A stretch of DNA of 21,496 nucleotides from an uncultured Oscillospiraceae bacterium (GTDB taxonomy: Bacteria > Bacillota > Clostridia > Oscillospirales > Oscillospiraceae), in the NCBI GenBank assembly GCA_934655935.1, contig CAKUHJ010000018.1:1-21496 (forward strand), written 5' to 3'. The notes beneath the pieces were generated by a model. It was not told the origin of the DNA and searched no databases. It saw nothing but the letters and a program-made list of their open reading frames with translations. Shown here one piece after another: positions 8,228-15,596 of the stretch. How positions within the stretch are numbered: the first letter of the stretch is position 1; each line of letters begins with the position of its first letter. Made by a program: the position numbers and the translations under genes.

Positions 8228-9374
8228 AAATATCCAATTGCATGAGCTGCGAGGCACAGTTGTTCTCGTCAAAGGCGTAAACCGGGATATCCTCCGGCAG
8301 AGCGTTCTGCGCGCCGGAGACAAGCGCCGTCACCCGGCCAAGGCTTCGCAGCTGCGCCGCCTCCGGCGGCACAGTGCCGGCAATGTAAACAATGTGGGAC
8401 AATACGCCCTCGCCGGCCGCGCGGCAAAGCGCCTCGGCGCACGAAAGGCCTCCGGCGTACGGCGCGGCGGACAGAAGCCGCGGCAGCAGCCCGATCAGAT
8501 CGCCCATATCCCGGATTTCCTGAATGACGCAGCCCGCGCCGTCCTCGCTCCAGGAGATGTTGAACTGCGCGCCCTGGTCCAGCAGCGCCCTGCAGAGCGA
8601 AACCAGGCTCTGGGCCTGCGCGTCCTGCTCCGCGGGCGACGTTTTTTCGCATTTTCTTTCCCACAGCAGCAGGACCGAGCGCGTAACCGGCAGCGACGGG
8701 TCGCGCGAAATGAGCCGGTCAAATTTGGACGAAAGCTTCCAGTGAATCTGGCGGATGCTGTCGCCCTCGCGGTAATCGCGGATCTGGAAGGTTTCGGTCA
8801 TATCCGCGCCCGGCTTTTCCTGAGAGTAAACCTCGCTCTCATCCGGACAGTTCGTGTCCGCGAGAATGGAGACCTCCATGGGGAATACGTCCGGCTGCAC
8901 CGTAACGGCGGCGGACGCGGCCGCTTTGCACAGTACCGGCAGCAGCCAGAAGCAGTCGTACAGCCGCACGCTGACCGCCCGCGCGCGCACGCGGCCGCAG
9001 AAGCGGCTCGAAAGCGCAATCTCCGCGCTGCCGCTTCTGTGCGGACAGGCGCCCGTGCGGCGGAAGACCGTCTGCTTCTCTCCGGTCAGAAGATTTTCAA
9101 TTTCCACCCGCACGCCGATGGCCGGCAGGGGCAGCGCCGTGGGGTTCTCCGCGGTAATCTGAACGGTCAGCTGCGCGCCCTTCGCCGCGTTCACGGGGGC
9201 GGAAAGGCACAGCTTCACGCGGCTGCGGAGTATGAGATGGACGGCCGCCGCAAGCAGCGGCACCCCGGCCAGCGCCGCCAGCAGCGCCAGGCTCAGCAAG
9301 CTCCCTGAAAGCAGCGTCGCCGCCAGCGCCAGCGCCGCCAGCGCCAGCCAGGTAATTTTGGCCAGAATGATCAT
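8226..9374 (-). CDS. DUF58 family membrane-anchored protein
   Basis: The protein has 382 residues. Two hydrophobic stretches at about 2-22 and 24-49 form an N-terminal hairpin anchor. A beta-rich region follows (about 52-165), then the DUF58 signature at 198-218, RDYREGDSIRQIHWKLSSKF, with the conserved Arg-x-Tyr, Gly-Asp, Ile-His-Trp-Lys positions. The C-terminal part (about 230-380) is consistent with a degenerate von Willebrand A-like fold. DUF58 proteins typically sit beside MoxR ATPases and are thought to be their membrane partners. Here the MoxR gene is 7 bp upstream and the transglutaminase-like gene 12 bp downstream, which fits one functional unit. The ATG start follows AAGGTG, which overlaps the MoxR stop. 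No separate VWA protein is encoded in the window. The substrate is unknown. Confidence 0.9.
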   Translation of the reverse strand: MIILAKITWLALAALALAATLLSGSLLSLALLAALAGVPLLAAAVHLILRSRVKLCLSAPVNAAKGAQLTVQITAENPTALPLPAIGVRVEIENLLTGEKQTVFRRTGACPHRSGSAEIALSSRFCGRVRARAVSVRLYDCFWLLPVLCKAAASAAVTVQPDVFPMEVSILADTNCPDESEVYSQEKPGADMTETFQIRDYREGDSIRQIHWKLSSKFDRLISRDPSLPVTRSVLLLWERKCEKTSPAEQDAQAQSLVSLCRALLDQGAQFNISWSEDGAGCVIQEIRDMGDLIGLLPRLLSAAPYAGGLSCAEALCRAAGEGVLSHIVYIAGTVPPEAAQLRSLGRVTALVSGAQNALPEDIPVYAFDENNCASQLMQLDI

Positions 9375-9381
9375 CCTGCGC

Positions 9382-10332
9382 TCACCTTACGCCGGCCTTC
9401 ACGGCGGGCATCTGCGTCGCGGCGAGAATTTCGTCCACAACCCCGCGCGCGTCGACCTCCATCATGCGCGCCTTGACGCCGAGCATGAGTCGGTGCGCCG
9501 CAACGTCCGGGAAAATCGCGGCAACGTCCTCCGGCACGGCGTAGTCGCGCCCGTGCAGGAAGGCATAGGCCTTCGTCATGCGGCATACGGCCAGCGCGCC
9601 GCGCGGGCTGAGGCCGAGCTGCACGGCGGCATGCTCCCGCGTAGCCTGGGCAAGGCGCGTGATATATTCGTAGATTGCTTCCGAAACCTCCACGGCCGCC
9701 GCGCTCTTAATCAGCGCCTCCAGCTCCGTTTTTTTGAGCACGGGCTTCACGCGCGTCAGCGGGTTTTCCGTATGGCGGTCCTGCAGAATGGCGACCTGGC
9801 TTGCAAAGTCGGGGTAGCCCATGCTGATTTTGATCAGGAAGCGGTCCAGCTGGGAGTTGGGCAGCATCTGCGTGCCCGCGGAGCCCGCCGGGTTCTGCGT
9901 TGCGAGCACCACAAACGGCTCCGGCAGCGCGTAGGTCTCGCCGTCGACGGAGACGTGCCGCTCCTCCATTGCCTCCAGCAGCGCGGACTGCGTCTTGCTG
10001 GAGGTCCGGTTGATTTCGTCCGCAAGCAGCAGGTTCGTCATGACCGCGCCGGGCTTGTAGACAAATTTTCCGCTGGACTTATCGTAGACCGAGAAGCCGA
10101 TGATATCGGACGGCACGGTATCGGACGTGAACTGCACGCGCTTGGTCTCCAGGCCGAGCGCGCGGGCGAAGGCCATCGCCGTCGTGGTCTTGCCGACGCC
10201 CGGCACATCCTCCATCAGGACGTGGCCGGAGGCCAGAATCGCCATAAAAATCTTCTCAATTACCTCGTTTTTGCCGATAACAACCTTTTCAATTTCCGCA
10301 AGCACGGCCTGCGTCTGGTTTTTTGCGTCCAT
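9382..10332 (-). CDS. MoxR family AAA+ ATPase
   Basis: The protein has 316 residues, the normal length for the family, and is predicted cytoplasmic. The Walker A motif is EDVPGVGKTT (41-50), Walker B LLLADEINR (101-109), sensor 1 LATQNP (143-148), the arginine-containing QLDRF at 161-165, and sensor 2 SPRG (242-245). All expected catalytic positions are intact. MoxR ATPases act as chaperone-like machines that mature or assemble partner complexes, usually with a DUF58 or VWA protein encoded next door. Here DUF58 follows after 7 bp and a transglutaminase-like protein follows that. The ATG start is supported by GGAGG seven bases upstream. The gap to the DUF4430 surface protein upstream is only 29 bp, so the two are probably co-transcribed and the surface protein is a candidate client. 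The client is inferred; the family assignment is secure. Confidence 0.95.
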   Translation of the reverse strand: MDAKNQTQAVLAEIEKVVIGKNEVIEKIFMAILASGHVLMEDVPGVGKTTTAMAFARALGLETKRVQFTSDTVPSDIIGFSVYDKSSGKFVYKPGAVMTNLLLADEINRTSSKTQSALLEAMEERHVSVDGETYALPEPFVVLATQNPAGSAGTQMLPNSQLDRFLIKISMGYPDFASQVAILQDRHTENPLTRVKPVLKKTELEALIKSAAAVEVSEAIYEYITRLAQATREHAAVQLGLSPRGALAVCRMTKAYAFLHGRDYAVPEDVAAIFPDVAAHRLMLGVKARMMEVDARGVVDEILAATQMPAVKAGVR

Positions 10333-10338
10333 ATTGCG

Positions 10339-10343
10339 CCTCC
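10339..10343 (-). promoter_or_regulatory. ribosome binding site of moxR-family gene
   Basis: GGAGG on the minus strand stands seven bases before the ATG at 10332, within the 29-bp gap after the upstream stop codon. It confirms the chosen start. Confidence 0.7.
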
Positions 10344-10361
10344 AAGCGTGTTTTTGTTATT

Positions 10362-13300
10362 TTATTCGCCCGCTTCGGGCTCTGTTGCGCCGCTCTCTCC
10401 GGGACTCTCTCCGGAGCCGCCGGAGTCTCCGTCCGGGTCTCCGCCTGTGCCGCCGGAGTCTCCGCCTGTGCCGCCGGGATTTCCGCCGGGCTCCATCGGG
10501 ACATAATTGGGGTCTGGCGTGCCGCAGAGGGTGCACACGCCGTTTTCGAAATGGTGCCCCTCCTCAAAGCGGCCGGTCCGCTCAAGGCTCAGCCCGCAGC
10601 GGCTGCAGACAAAGCGCTGGTATGTGCAGTCGCCGCTGACCAGCTGCAGCTCTCCTCCGCAGTCCCAGTCGTGCATGGACTGGCAGACCGTGCAGACCCA
10701 GCAGTCGCCGACGGCGTCGTATACGTAGGTATGCTGACCGCGCGTTTCCGCAATCTCCTCGCCGCAGGCCGTGCAGAGCTGATAGTGAACAGGGCCGTTC
10801 CTCTCAATATCCGTCTCAATCGTCCACTGGCCGGAGGCGCTGTGACCCTTGGCCGGCGTCTGCTCCTCCTGTCTGGCGTTGCAGAGTTCGCAGATCTTCT
10901 CGATGACGCCGGGCTCTGTACACGTCGCCGTATCCACGCCCTTGCGCCATTCATGCGCCTCGGTCTCCTCCAGGCCGCAGTTCCTGCAGGTTTTTTTATG
11001 CTCCTCGCTGTCTTCTTCAAAGCTGTATTCCCACTCGTGCTCCTTCAGGGGACCCGTGAAGGACTGGCAGTCCAGGCACCAGGTTCCGCATTTTCCCTCG
11101 CCGTCGTCACGCGGCTCGGTATGCGCGTGCGGGCAGCCCTCAACCAGGCCGCAGCAGCGGCAGACATATTTGATTGTACCGTCCGCCTGAGCAGCCTCCT
11201 GGAATTCGTGATTGACATAGATGGAGCCGTCGCGGGCCGTGACGCAGTAGCCCACCGCGTCGCCGTAGCCGCCCTGTCCGCTGCCGACGTCCCAGCCGTA
11301 GGCCAGCGTATACCGAAGCGTCAGGCTGTCTCCGTCCTGCAGGGAATACTCCGACATGCCGGAGCCCGGATAGAACGAGCCGTTGATGCAGTAAAGCCAG
11401 CCGGAGCCCCTTGTAAAGTCCTGGTCGCCCACGCCCATGGCGCTGTGTCCGGTCAGGGGGATGCCGTTGCGGTAGATGCAGCGCCAGAGCGCGGCATAGT
11501 CGCTGCCGGCGCCGAAATAGCTGTCGATTGCAGCAAGAATCTCCTCCTCGTTTGCGCCCAGGCTGTCAAAGCTCGAAGCGTTCAGCACGCGCGCGCGGGA
11601 GCCGAGGCCCGAGCCGTCGTCCATCGAGCGCAGGTAGAAGCCCACGTCAAGAGAGCCGCTGTAGCTGCAGTAGGCCTCGTCCCAGCCGAAGCCGCTGGAG
11701 GCCGTGCCGAAGGGCTCTCCGGCGTCGTAGCCCCATACCGCCTTCGCCACGGTGTAGGAAACCGGCTCGTCGGCCATCACGTCATAGCTGATCGGCCCGT
11801 AGACGCCGAGGCCCAGGACGGTCATATCGATGGAAATGCTCGCCGTACCGATGATCTTGCCGCTGGTGGAGCGCTCGCCGAGCAGCTGCAGCGTCAGCTC
11901 TCCCTCGTTTCCGTATTCATCGCGGGCGTAGATGGTCAGCTCGTGCGTGTTTTCGTCGCCGATCTCCGGATTTTTTGCATAGAGCTTGTACTGCTGCACA
12001 TAGCCGGACGCGCCGGTGTAGGCCAGCTCCACGCCGTCGAGCAGCACGCGCAGCTGCGTCTCGGAGCCGATGGCGCGGATATGGCTGATGGGCGTTCCGT
12101 CGGCCTCCTGGCTCCAGGCCTCCACGGTGAGGTCCAGGTCGGTTTCGTTTTCGATCTTCTGCCCGTCCTGAAGGTTGGTCCGGATCACGACCTCCTTGTC
12201 GCCGCGCGGAAGATAGGGGATGTTTACGGTAAAGGTATACGTGCCGCCGTCCGTATCCGCGGCGGTGATGGTAAACTGATTTTCGCCGGCCCTGCCGCCG
12301 TTGGTCTGCAGCACGGCGCTGCCGGAATAGGCGCCTGCGCCGATGGCGCGGGCGAGCGTCGTGCTCCGGCCGGTGCCGGACTGGTAGAGCGCCACGCTGT
12401 CAAGCCGGACGCTCTCGCCGTCGGAGCCGGAGATGAGGATTTCAAACGGAAGCGCGCCGTCGGTAAGCTGGTCGGAATAAATAATGTCCGCAGAGACGCT
12501 TCTGCCGTTCTCGCAGCTGACCTCGCGCGTGGTCTGCGCGCCGTCCACCGTCGTGGTGTAGCGCATGAGCACGCTGACGTCGCTGGCATAGCTGAGGTTT
12601 ATCGTGAAGCTCACCTGCCGTCCGGCGGACTCTGCCTCCACCTGCAGCACATACGCCGCCGCGCTCTCGCCCGCCGGAACCGAGAGCCGGACGCTCCCCT
12701 TCTGCTCCAGCTTCTGCGTGCCCTCGGGCCCGCTGAAGGAAACGGAGGTAATCTGCGCGTCGCCCGCGCTCGTGCCGGTCAGGGCGAGCGAATACAGAAA
12801 TTCGCCGCTGACGAGCTGATTCTGCTTGATTTTTACCGCCGCACGCGCGTTCTTCTCGCAGCGGACGGTTTCGGCGACGGTGCTCTTTTTATACCATGTC
12901 AGCTCGAGGGCCAGATCGTCGCCGTCCTCATAGCTCAGCTCAATTTGGAATTCCACGCTGCGCGCGCCGCCCTCGTCGACCTCCGCGACGACTGTGATGG
13001 AGTAGCGCCCCGTGTCCTTGCCGGGCGCGGTTTTCAGCTCCAGCATGCCGCCGCTGAGGTCCAGCGTGCCGGACTCGCCGGCGTCCGAGGTATATACGGC
13101 GGATACAATCTGCGCGTTCGCCGCGCTCAGGCCCCTGAGTTCAAAGGAATATTCCAGTCTTCCGCCGTCCAGTTCCGAGCTGCGCACCGTGCGCGACGCG
13201 CTGGAGCCCGCGGAAACGCTCAGCCCGGTTTCCGCGCCGGAGCGGAGCCAGCCCATGTAGAGGCTCAGGTCCAGCCCGTCCTCGCAGCTGACGACGAAGG

Positions 13301-14147
13301 TGAAGCTGTGGTCCGTTTGCGTCTCGTTTCCGTCCGCGTCGCGGCGCGTAACGGAGGCATAGACGGTAAAGGTATAGCGCTGCGCGCCGCCGTCGGCGGG
13401 AAGGGCCATCGTAAGCGCGCCCGACAGCCCGCTTTCTCTCGCCTGGCCCGCGCCCTCGCGCACCGTCACGTCGTAGATTTCGGCGTTCAGGCGGTCCGCG
13501 CCGACCAGCTCAAAATCGTAGGAAAAGCTGCCGTTGTCGAGCTGGGAATAGACAATCCGCTTTCCCACGCGCTCGTCCGCCGCACAGACGACGGTGGACG
13601 GCGTATTCCCGTACTGATACCAGGTCAGCACCGCGGCCAGGTCCAGCTGGGTCTGTTCCTCGCCGTCGCTGCCGGTATCGTCCTGCTGGGTCTGGTCGTC
13701 CGGGTCCTGCGCGCCGTCGTCCGCAGCGCCGATTTCGGCGTCGGAGTCGTCAGTGGAAGCCGGGTCCTTCTGCGGCTGCTGTGTCTGCTGCGCGCCGTCG
13801 GGCTCGCCGGCGGGCGTATTCTGCTCGCGCTCCTCGGGCGCCTGCGGGGTCTCGGGGGTCTGGGCCTCGTCCTCGGCGGTGTTTCCGCCTTCAAGGCCCT
13901 CGCTGCCGCCCGCAGTGCCGGAGGAGAGATTCTTGACCTCCGCGTCTGCGGACGCGCCGGCGGAGGCGTGCGCCTCGGCGCTGCCGCCGCCCAGAAGCGT
14001 CAGGTCCTGATCTGCGGTCAGCTGCGGCGCGTCCGGCTGCCGCTGGCCGCGGCCTGCGGCCGGCAGCAGCAGGGAAGCAAGAAATGCCGCGCACAAAAGC
14101 GCGCAGCAAATCCCGAAAAATCGCCTGTTCTCAAAAAGCTTTCTCAT
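10362..14147 (-). CDS. large surface protein: acidic linker, four beta repeats, DUF4430 domain, CxxC-rich tail
   Basis: The protein has 1261 residues. An N-terminal hydrophobic segment (about 9-31) follows MRKLFENRR; cleavage is uncertain, so it may stay membrane-anchored. Residues about 50-167 are a low-complexity acidic Gln/Pro/Ser/Thr linker suited to spanning the wall. Four related beta domains of about 110-125 residues follow (starting near 168, 292, 412, 523), then an Ig-like domain (651-760). A transcobalamin-like C-terminal (DUF4430) domain lies at about 768-955, with GSGWLYCINGSFYPGSGMSE and YSLQDGDSLTLRYT. Residues 996-1208 hold eight CxxC pairs (first Cys at 996, 1024, 1054, 1086, 1125, 1152, 1181, 1205) interspersed with His, a zinc-ribbon-like pattern. 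The tail is Gly/Asp/Ser-rich, with no LPXTG and no dockerin. The ATG has AGGAG upstream. It starts the tight six-gene block with MoxR 29 bp downstream. The function is unknown; ligand capture is an inference. Confidence 0.8.
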   Translation of the reverse strand: MRKLFENRRFFGICCALLCAAFLASLLLPAAGRGQRQPDAPQLTADQDLTLLGGGSAEAHASAGASADAEVKNLSSGTAGGSEGLEGGNTAEDEAQTPETPQAPEEREQNTPAGEPDGAQQTQQPQKDPASTDDSDAEIGAADDGAQDPDDQTQQDDTGSDGEEQTQLDLAAVLTWYQYGNTPSTVVCAADERVGKRIVYSQLDNGSFSYDFELVGADRLNAEIYDVTVREGAGQARESGLSGALTMALPADGGAQRYTFTVYASVTRRDADGNETQTDHSFTFVVSCEDGLDLSLYMGWLRSGAETGLSVSAGSSASRTVRSSELDGGRLEYSFELRGLSAANAQIVSAVYTSDAGESGTLDLSGGMLELKTAPGKDTGRYSITVVAEVDEGGARSVEFQIELSYEDGDDLALELTWYKKSTVAETVRCEKNARAAVKIKQNQLVSGEFLYSLALTGTSAGDAQITSVSFSGPEGTQKLEQKGSVRLSVPAGESAAAYVLQVEAESAGRQVSFTINLSYASDVSVLMRYTTTVDGAQTTREVSCENGRSVSADIIYSDQLTDGALPFEILISGSDGESVRLDSVALYQSGTGRSTTLARAIGAGAYSGSAVLQTNGGRAGENQFTITAADTDGGTYTFTVNIPYLPRGDKEVVIRTNLQDGQKIENETDLDLTVEAWSQEADGTPISHIRAIGSETQLRVLLDGVELAYTGASGYVQQYKLYAKNPEIGDENTHELTIYARDEYGNEGELTLQLLGERSTSGKIIGTASISIDMTVLGLGVYGPISYDVMADEPVSYTVAKAVWGYDAGEPFGTASSGFGWDEAYCSYSGSLDVGFYLRSMDDGSGLGSRARVLNASSFDSLGANEEEILAAIDSYFGAGSDYAALWRCIYRNGIPLTGHSAMGVGDQDFTRGSGWLYCINGSFYPGSGMSEYSLQDGDSLTLRYTLAYGWDVGSGQGGYGDAVGYCVTARDGSIYVNHEFQEAAQADGTIKYVCRCCGLVEGCPHAHTEPRDDGEGKCGTWCLDCQSFTGPLKEHEWEYSFEEDSEEHKKTCRNCGLEETEAHEWRKGVDTATCTEPGVIEKICELCNARQEEQTPAKGHSASGQWTIETDIERNGPVHYQLCTACGEEIAETRGQHTYVYDAVGDCWVCTVCQSMHDWDCGGELQLVSGDCTYQRFVCSRCGLSLERTGRFEEGHHFENGVCTLCGTPDPNYVPMEPGGNPGGTGGDSGGTGGDPDGDSGGSGESPGESGATEPEAGE
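10437..10478. repeat. 21-bp tandem repeat in the Gly/Asp-rich tail
   Basis: Two copies of a 21-bp unit (10437-10457 and 10458-10478) match at 20 of 21 bases. They encode a repeated seven-residue Gly-Gly-Thr-Gly-Gly-Asp-(Ser/Pro)-type spacer at the C-terminus of the DUF4430 surface protein. The flanks carry more degenerate copies. Such a repeat could vary in copy number by slippage. Confidence 0.6.
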
Positions 14148-14265
14148 AAACGCTCCTGTGATGTAGATATGTATCGAAATCAGCAGCGCGCGGAAATGGC
14201 GTGCTGCCGCGAAATTCCTGTTTCATTGTCCGGTGGGCTCCGGGGTATGCGTTCTAGGCGCACGC
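14148..14265 (-). promoter_or_regulatory. leader of the six-gene block with possible promoter
   Basis: Including the hairpin, this is the longest gap between genes in the window (164 bp). On the minus strand AGGAG (14153-14157) precedes the ATG at 14147. Further upstream the AT-rich run GATACATATCTACAT could hold a -10 element (TACATA). A TTTCCG 17 bases before it is only a poor -35 match. A new transcript starting here would fit the hairpin just upstream and the tight packing downstream, but the promoter match is weak. Confidence 0.3.
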
Positions 14266-14294
14266 GCCTTCCCCTGCCGCAGGCAGGGGAAGGC
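14266..14294 (-). terminator. 13-bp GC-rich hairpin after SLH-cohesin gene
   Basis: A perfect 13-bp stem (14266-14278 with 14282-14294; core CCTTCCCCTGCC) has a 3-nt loop. It lies 17 nt after the stop of the SLH-cohesin gene on the minus strand. Position and stability suit a terminator or transcript-protecting end. No U-tract follows, so classical intrinsic termination is not certain. Confidence 0.45.
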
Positions 14295-14311
14295 TGTGCA
14301 GGCTCTCATGC

Positions 14312-15511
14312 TCAGCCGAGCTTCGTCCACCTTTCGTGGACGCCGTCGGACTTGAGGCTGTAGCTGTGGGTGTTGGTGGCCTCCTGCACGTGCAGGTAGT
14401 ACCACTGCGCGGAATCGCTGTTGTCGGTAAAGGTGGTCATGCCGGAAAGCAGGTCGCGGTTCGACTCCGGCAGGCGGCCCAGCATGCGGTTGAGCATGGC
14501 CATGGCCTCGGCGCGGGTGATGCTGTTGTTCGGGCGGAAGGTGCCGTCGGGATAGCCGGTGACCCAGCCGTTGGCGCTGGCCGTTTCAATGGTCGAGCGC
14601 GCCCAGTGGCTCGCGGTGTCGCTGAAGCTCGTGGTGGCGACGGTCTTCGCCTCGGTGAAGCGGCTCAGAAGCGTCGCAAACTCCGCGCGGGTGATGTTCG
14701 CCTCGGGGCGGAAGGTGCCGTTCGGATAGCCGGTGATCACGCCCATGTCGGACAGCGTGGAAACGCTCTGGCAGTACCAGGCGGAGGAGGAAACGTCGGA
14801 GAAGCTGTTCTTCTTCGTGGAGTATTCTCGTCTTGCCTCGTCGGTCAGCAGGCGGTAGAACATCTGGGCCGTTTCGGCGCGGGTGATGTTCGCGGTCGGG
14901 CGGACGGTGCCGTCCGGGTAGCCGGAGACGTAGGCGATATGGTCCTCCTTGTTCAGAAGCGCGCGCTTGTCGCCGGCGTCCTTGTTCTCGGTGCTGCCGT
15001 TGAGACGGAGGGTGACATTCTGCACGCGGACGGAGTAGCTGTCGCTGCCGTCCTTCGTGGAAACCTTGGCGTTGACGTTCTTCAGAACGGTAGTCGCGGC
15101 GCGGTCGCTGATGACCTCCATCTTGAAGGTGCCGACGGTGACGGTATCCGCCCAGTCTGCGCCGCCGGAGGTGGAGAGGAAGTTGATGTAGTGGGCGCTG
15201 CCGCCTGCGGCCAGCGCCATATCCGCGCTCTTGCAGCCGGTGTAAAGGAGCTCGCCCTGGGAGACGACGCGCAGCAGCCCGTCGTCATAGTTGATCTCGT
15301 CCTGCATGGCGTACATCGGGCCGCTGCCGGACGTGCGCGTCAGCTCGAGCACGACGGTAATCACGTCGCCCTTCTTGACGTCAAGCTCCGTCTTGCCGTT
15401 TGCGGTAAGGCCGAACTCGTAGCTGCGCGAGGTATCCGCGGCCAGCGCGCTGACGCCGAGGGACAGCATCAGGCACAGGGCCAGAAGAAAGCTGATGAGT
15501 CTTTTTTTCAT
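14312..15511 (-). CDS. cohesin-like surface anchor protein with three SLH domains
   Basis: The protein has 399 residues, with a signal peptide at 1-25 (cleavage after ALAA). Residues about 28-172 form a single cohesin-like beta-sandwich, with the usual pattern of a GDVITVVLEL strand, an INYDDGLLRVVS segment and a VGTFKMEV strand. Three SLH domains follow: about 186-228, 236-287 and 295-345, with GYPDGTVRP/ITRAE, GYPNGTFRPEANITRAE and GYPDGTFRPNNSITRAE. SLH triplets bind secondary cell wall polymers, so this protein should display its cohesin on the cell surface. The tail EATNTHSYSLKSDGVHERW resembles a tail I recall from other clostridial SLH proteins, so the C-terminus appears complete. The ATG is preceded by AGAGG. 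It lies 85 bp after the cohesin-dockerin adaptor gene, with a hairpin in the gap. The adaptor's dockerin is its likely ligand. The SLH call is secure; the cohesin call is strong but based on pattern. Confidence 0.88.
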   Translation of the reverse strand: MKKRLISFLLALCLMLSLGVSALAADTSRSYEFGLTANGKTELDVKKGDVITVVLELTRTSGSGPMYAMQDEINYDDGLLRVVSQGELLYTGCKSADMALAAGGSAHYINFLSTSGGADWADTVTVGTFKMEVISDRAATTVLKNVNAKVSTKDGSDSYSVRVQNVTLRLNGSTENKDAGDKRALLNKEDHIAYVSGYPDGTVRPTANITRAETAQMFYRLLTDEARREYSTKKNSFSDVSSSAWYCQSVSTLSDMGVITGYPNGTFRPEANITRAEFATLLSRFTEAKTVATTSFSDTASHWARSTIETASANGWVTGYPDGTFRPNNSITRAEAMAMLNRMLGRLPESNRDLLSGMTTFTDNSDSAQWYYLHVQEATNTHSYSLKSDGVHERWTKLG

Positions 15512-15540
15512 AGAAACCTCTGTCCTAAAAATAGTCCGTT

Positions 15541-15571
15541 GGTGCAGGGAGCCGCCCGGGCCCCCTGCACC
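15541..15571 (-). repeat. intercistronic hairpin between adaptor and SLH-cohesin genes
   Basis: GGTGCAGGG (15541-15549) pairs perfectly with CCCTGCACC (15563-15571), with further GC pairing inside after one mismatch. On the minus strand the stem lies 25 nt after the adaptor stop. It is followed, nine bases later, by ATTTTTAG. The T-run is too distant for a strong terminator; partial attenuation or transcript processing is plausible. Confidence 0.5.
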
Positions 15572-15596
15572 CTGTTTTCTGCTGTTCGGCTGTTGA

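Noticed and set aside
9382..10332. The MoxR gene as a RavA or magnesium-chelatase subunit.
   Set aside because: The length of 316 residues, the EDVPGVGKTT Walker A, and the DUF58 and transglutaminase neighbours fit the MoxR-DUF58 type. No VWA partner or chelatase gene is present.
14148..14311. A cobalamin riboswitch upstream of the DUF4430 gene, prompted by the transcobalamin-like domains.
   Set aside because: The gap is too short for the complete class and no B12-box-like sequence was seen. The stable stem there lies next to the previous gene's stop codon.
10323..14363. Long plus-strand open frame (1346 codons) opposite the DUF4430 gene.
   Set aside because: It is exactly codon-phased with the minus-strand gene, so it stays open simply because the gene avoids TTA, CTA and TCA codons. 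Its protein is Arg/Ala/Val-rich with no recognisable domain, while the minus frame has a signal segment, domains and an RBS.
14300..14400. The end of the SLH-cohesin gene as a repeat-derived C-terminal extension, because an inverted GTCCAC/GTGGAC lies there.
   Set aside because: The residues EATNTHSYSLKSDGVHERW resemble a tail I recall from clostridial SLH proteins, so the reading frame appears to end naturally.
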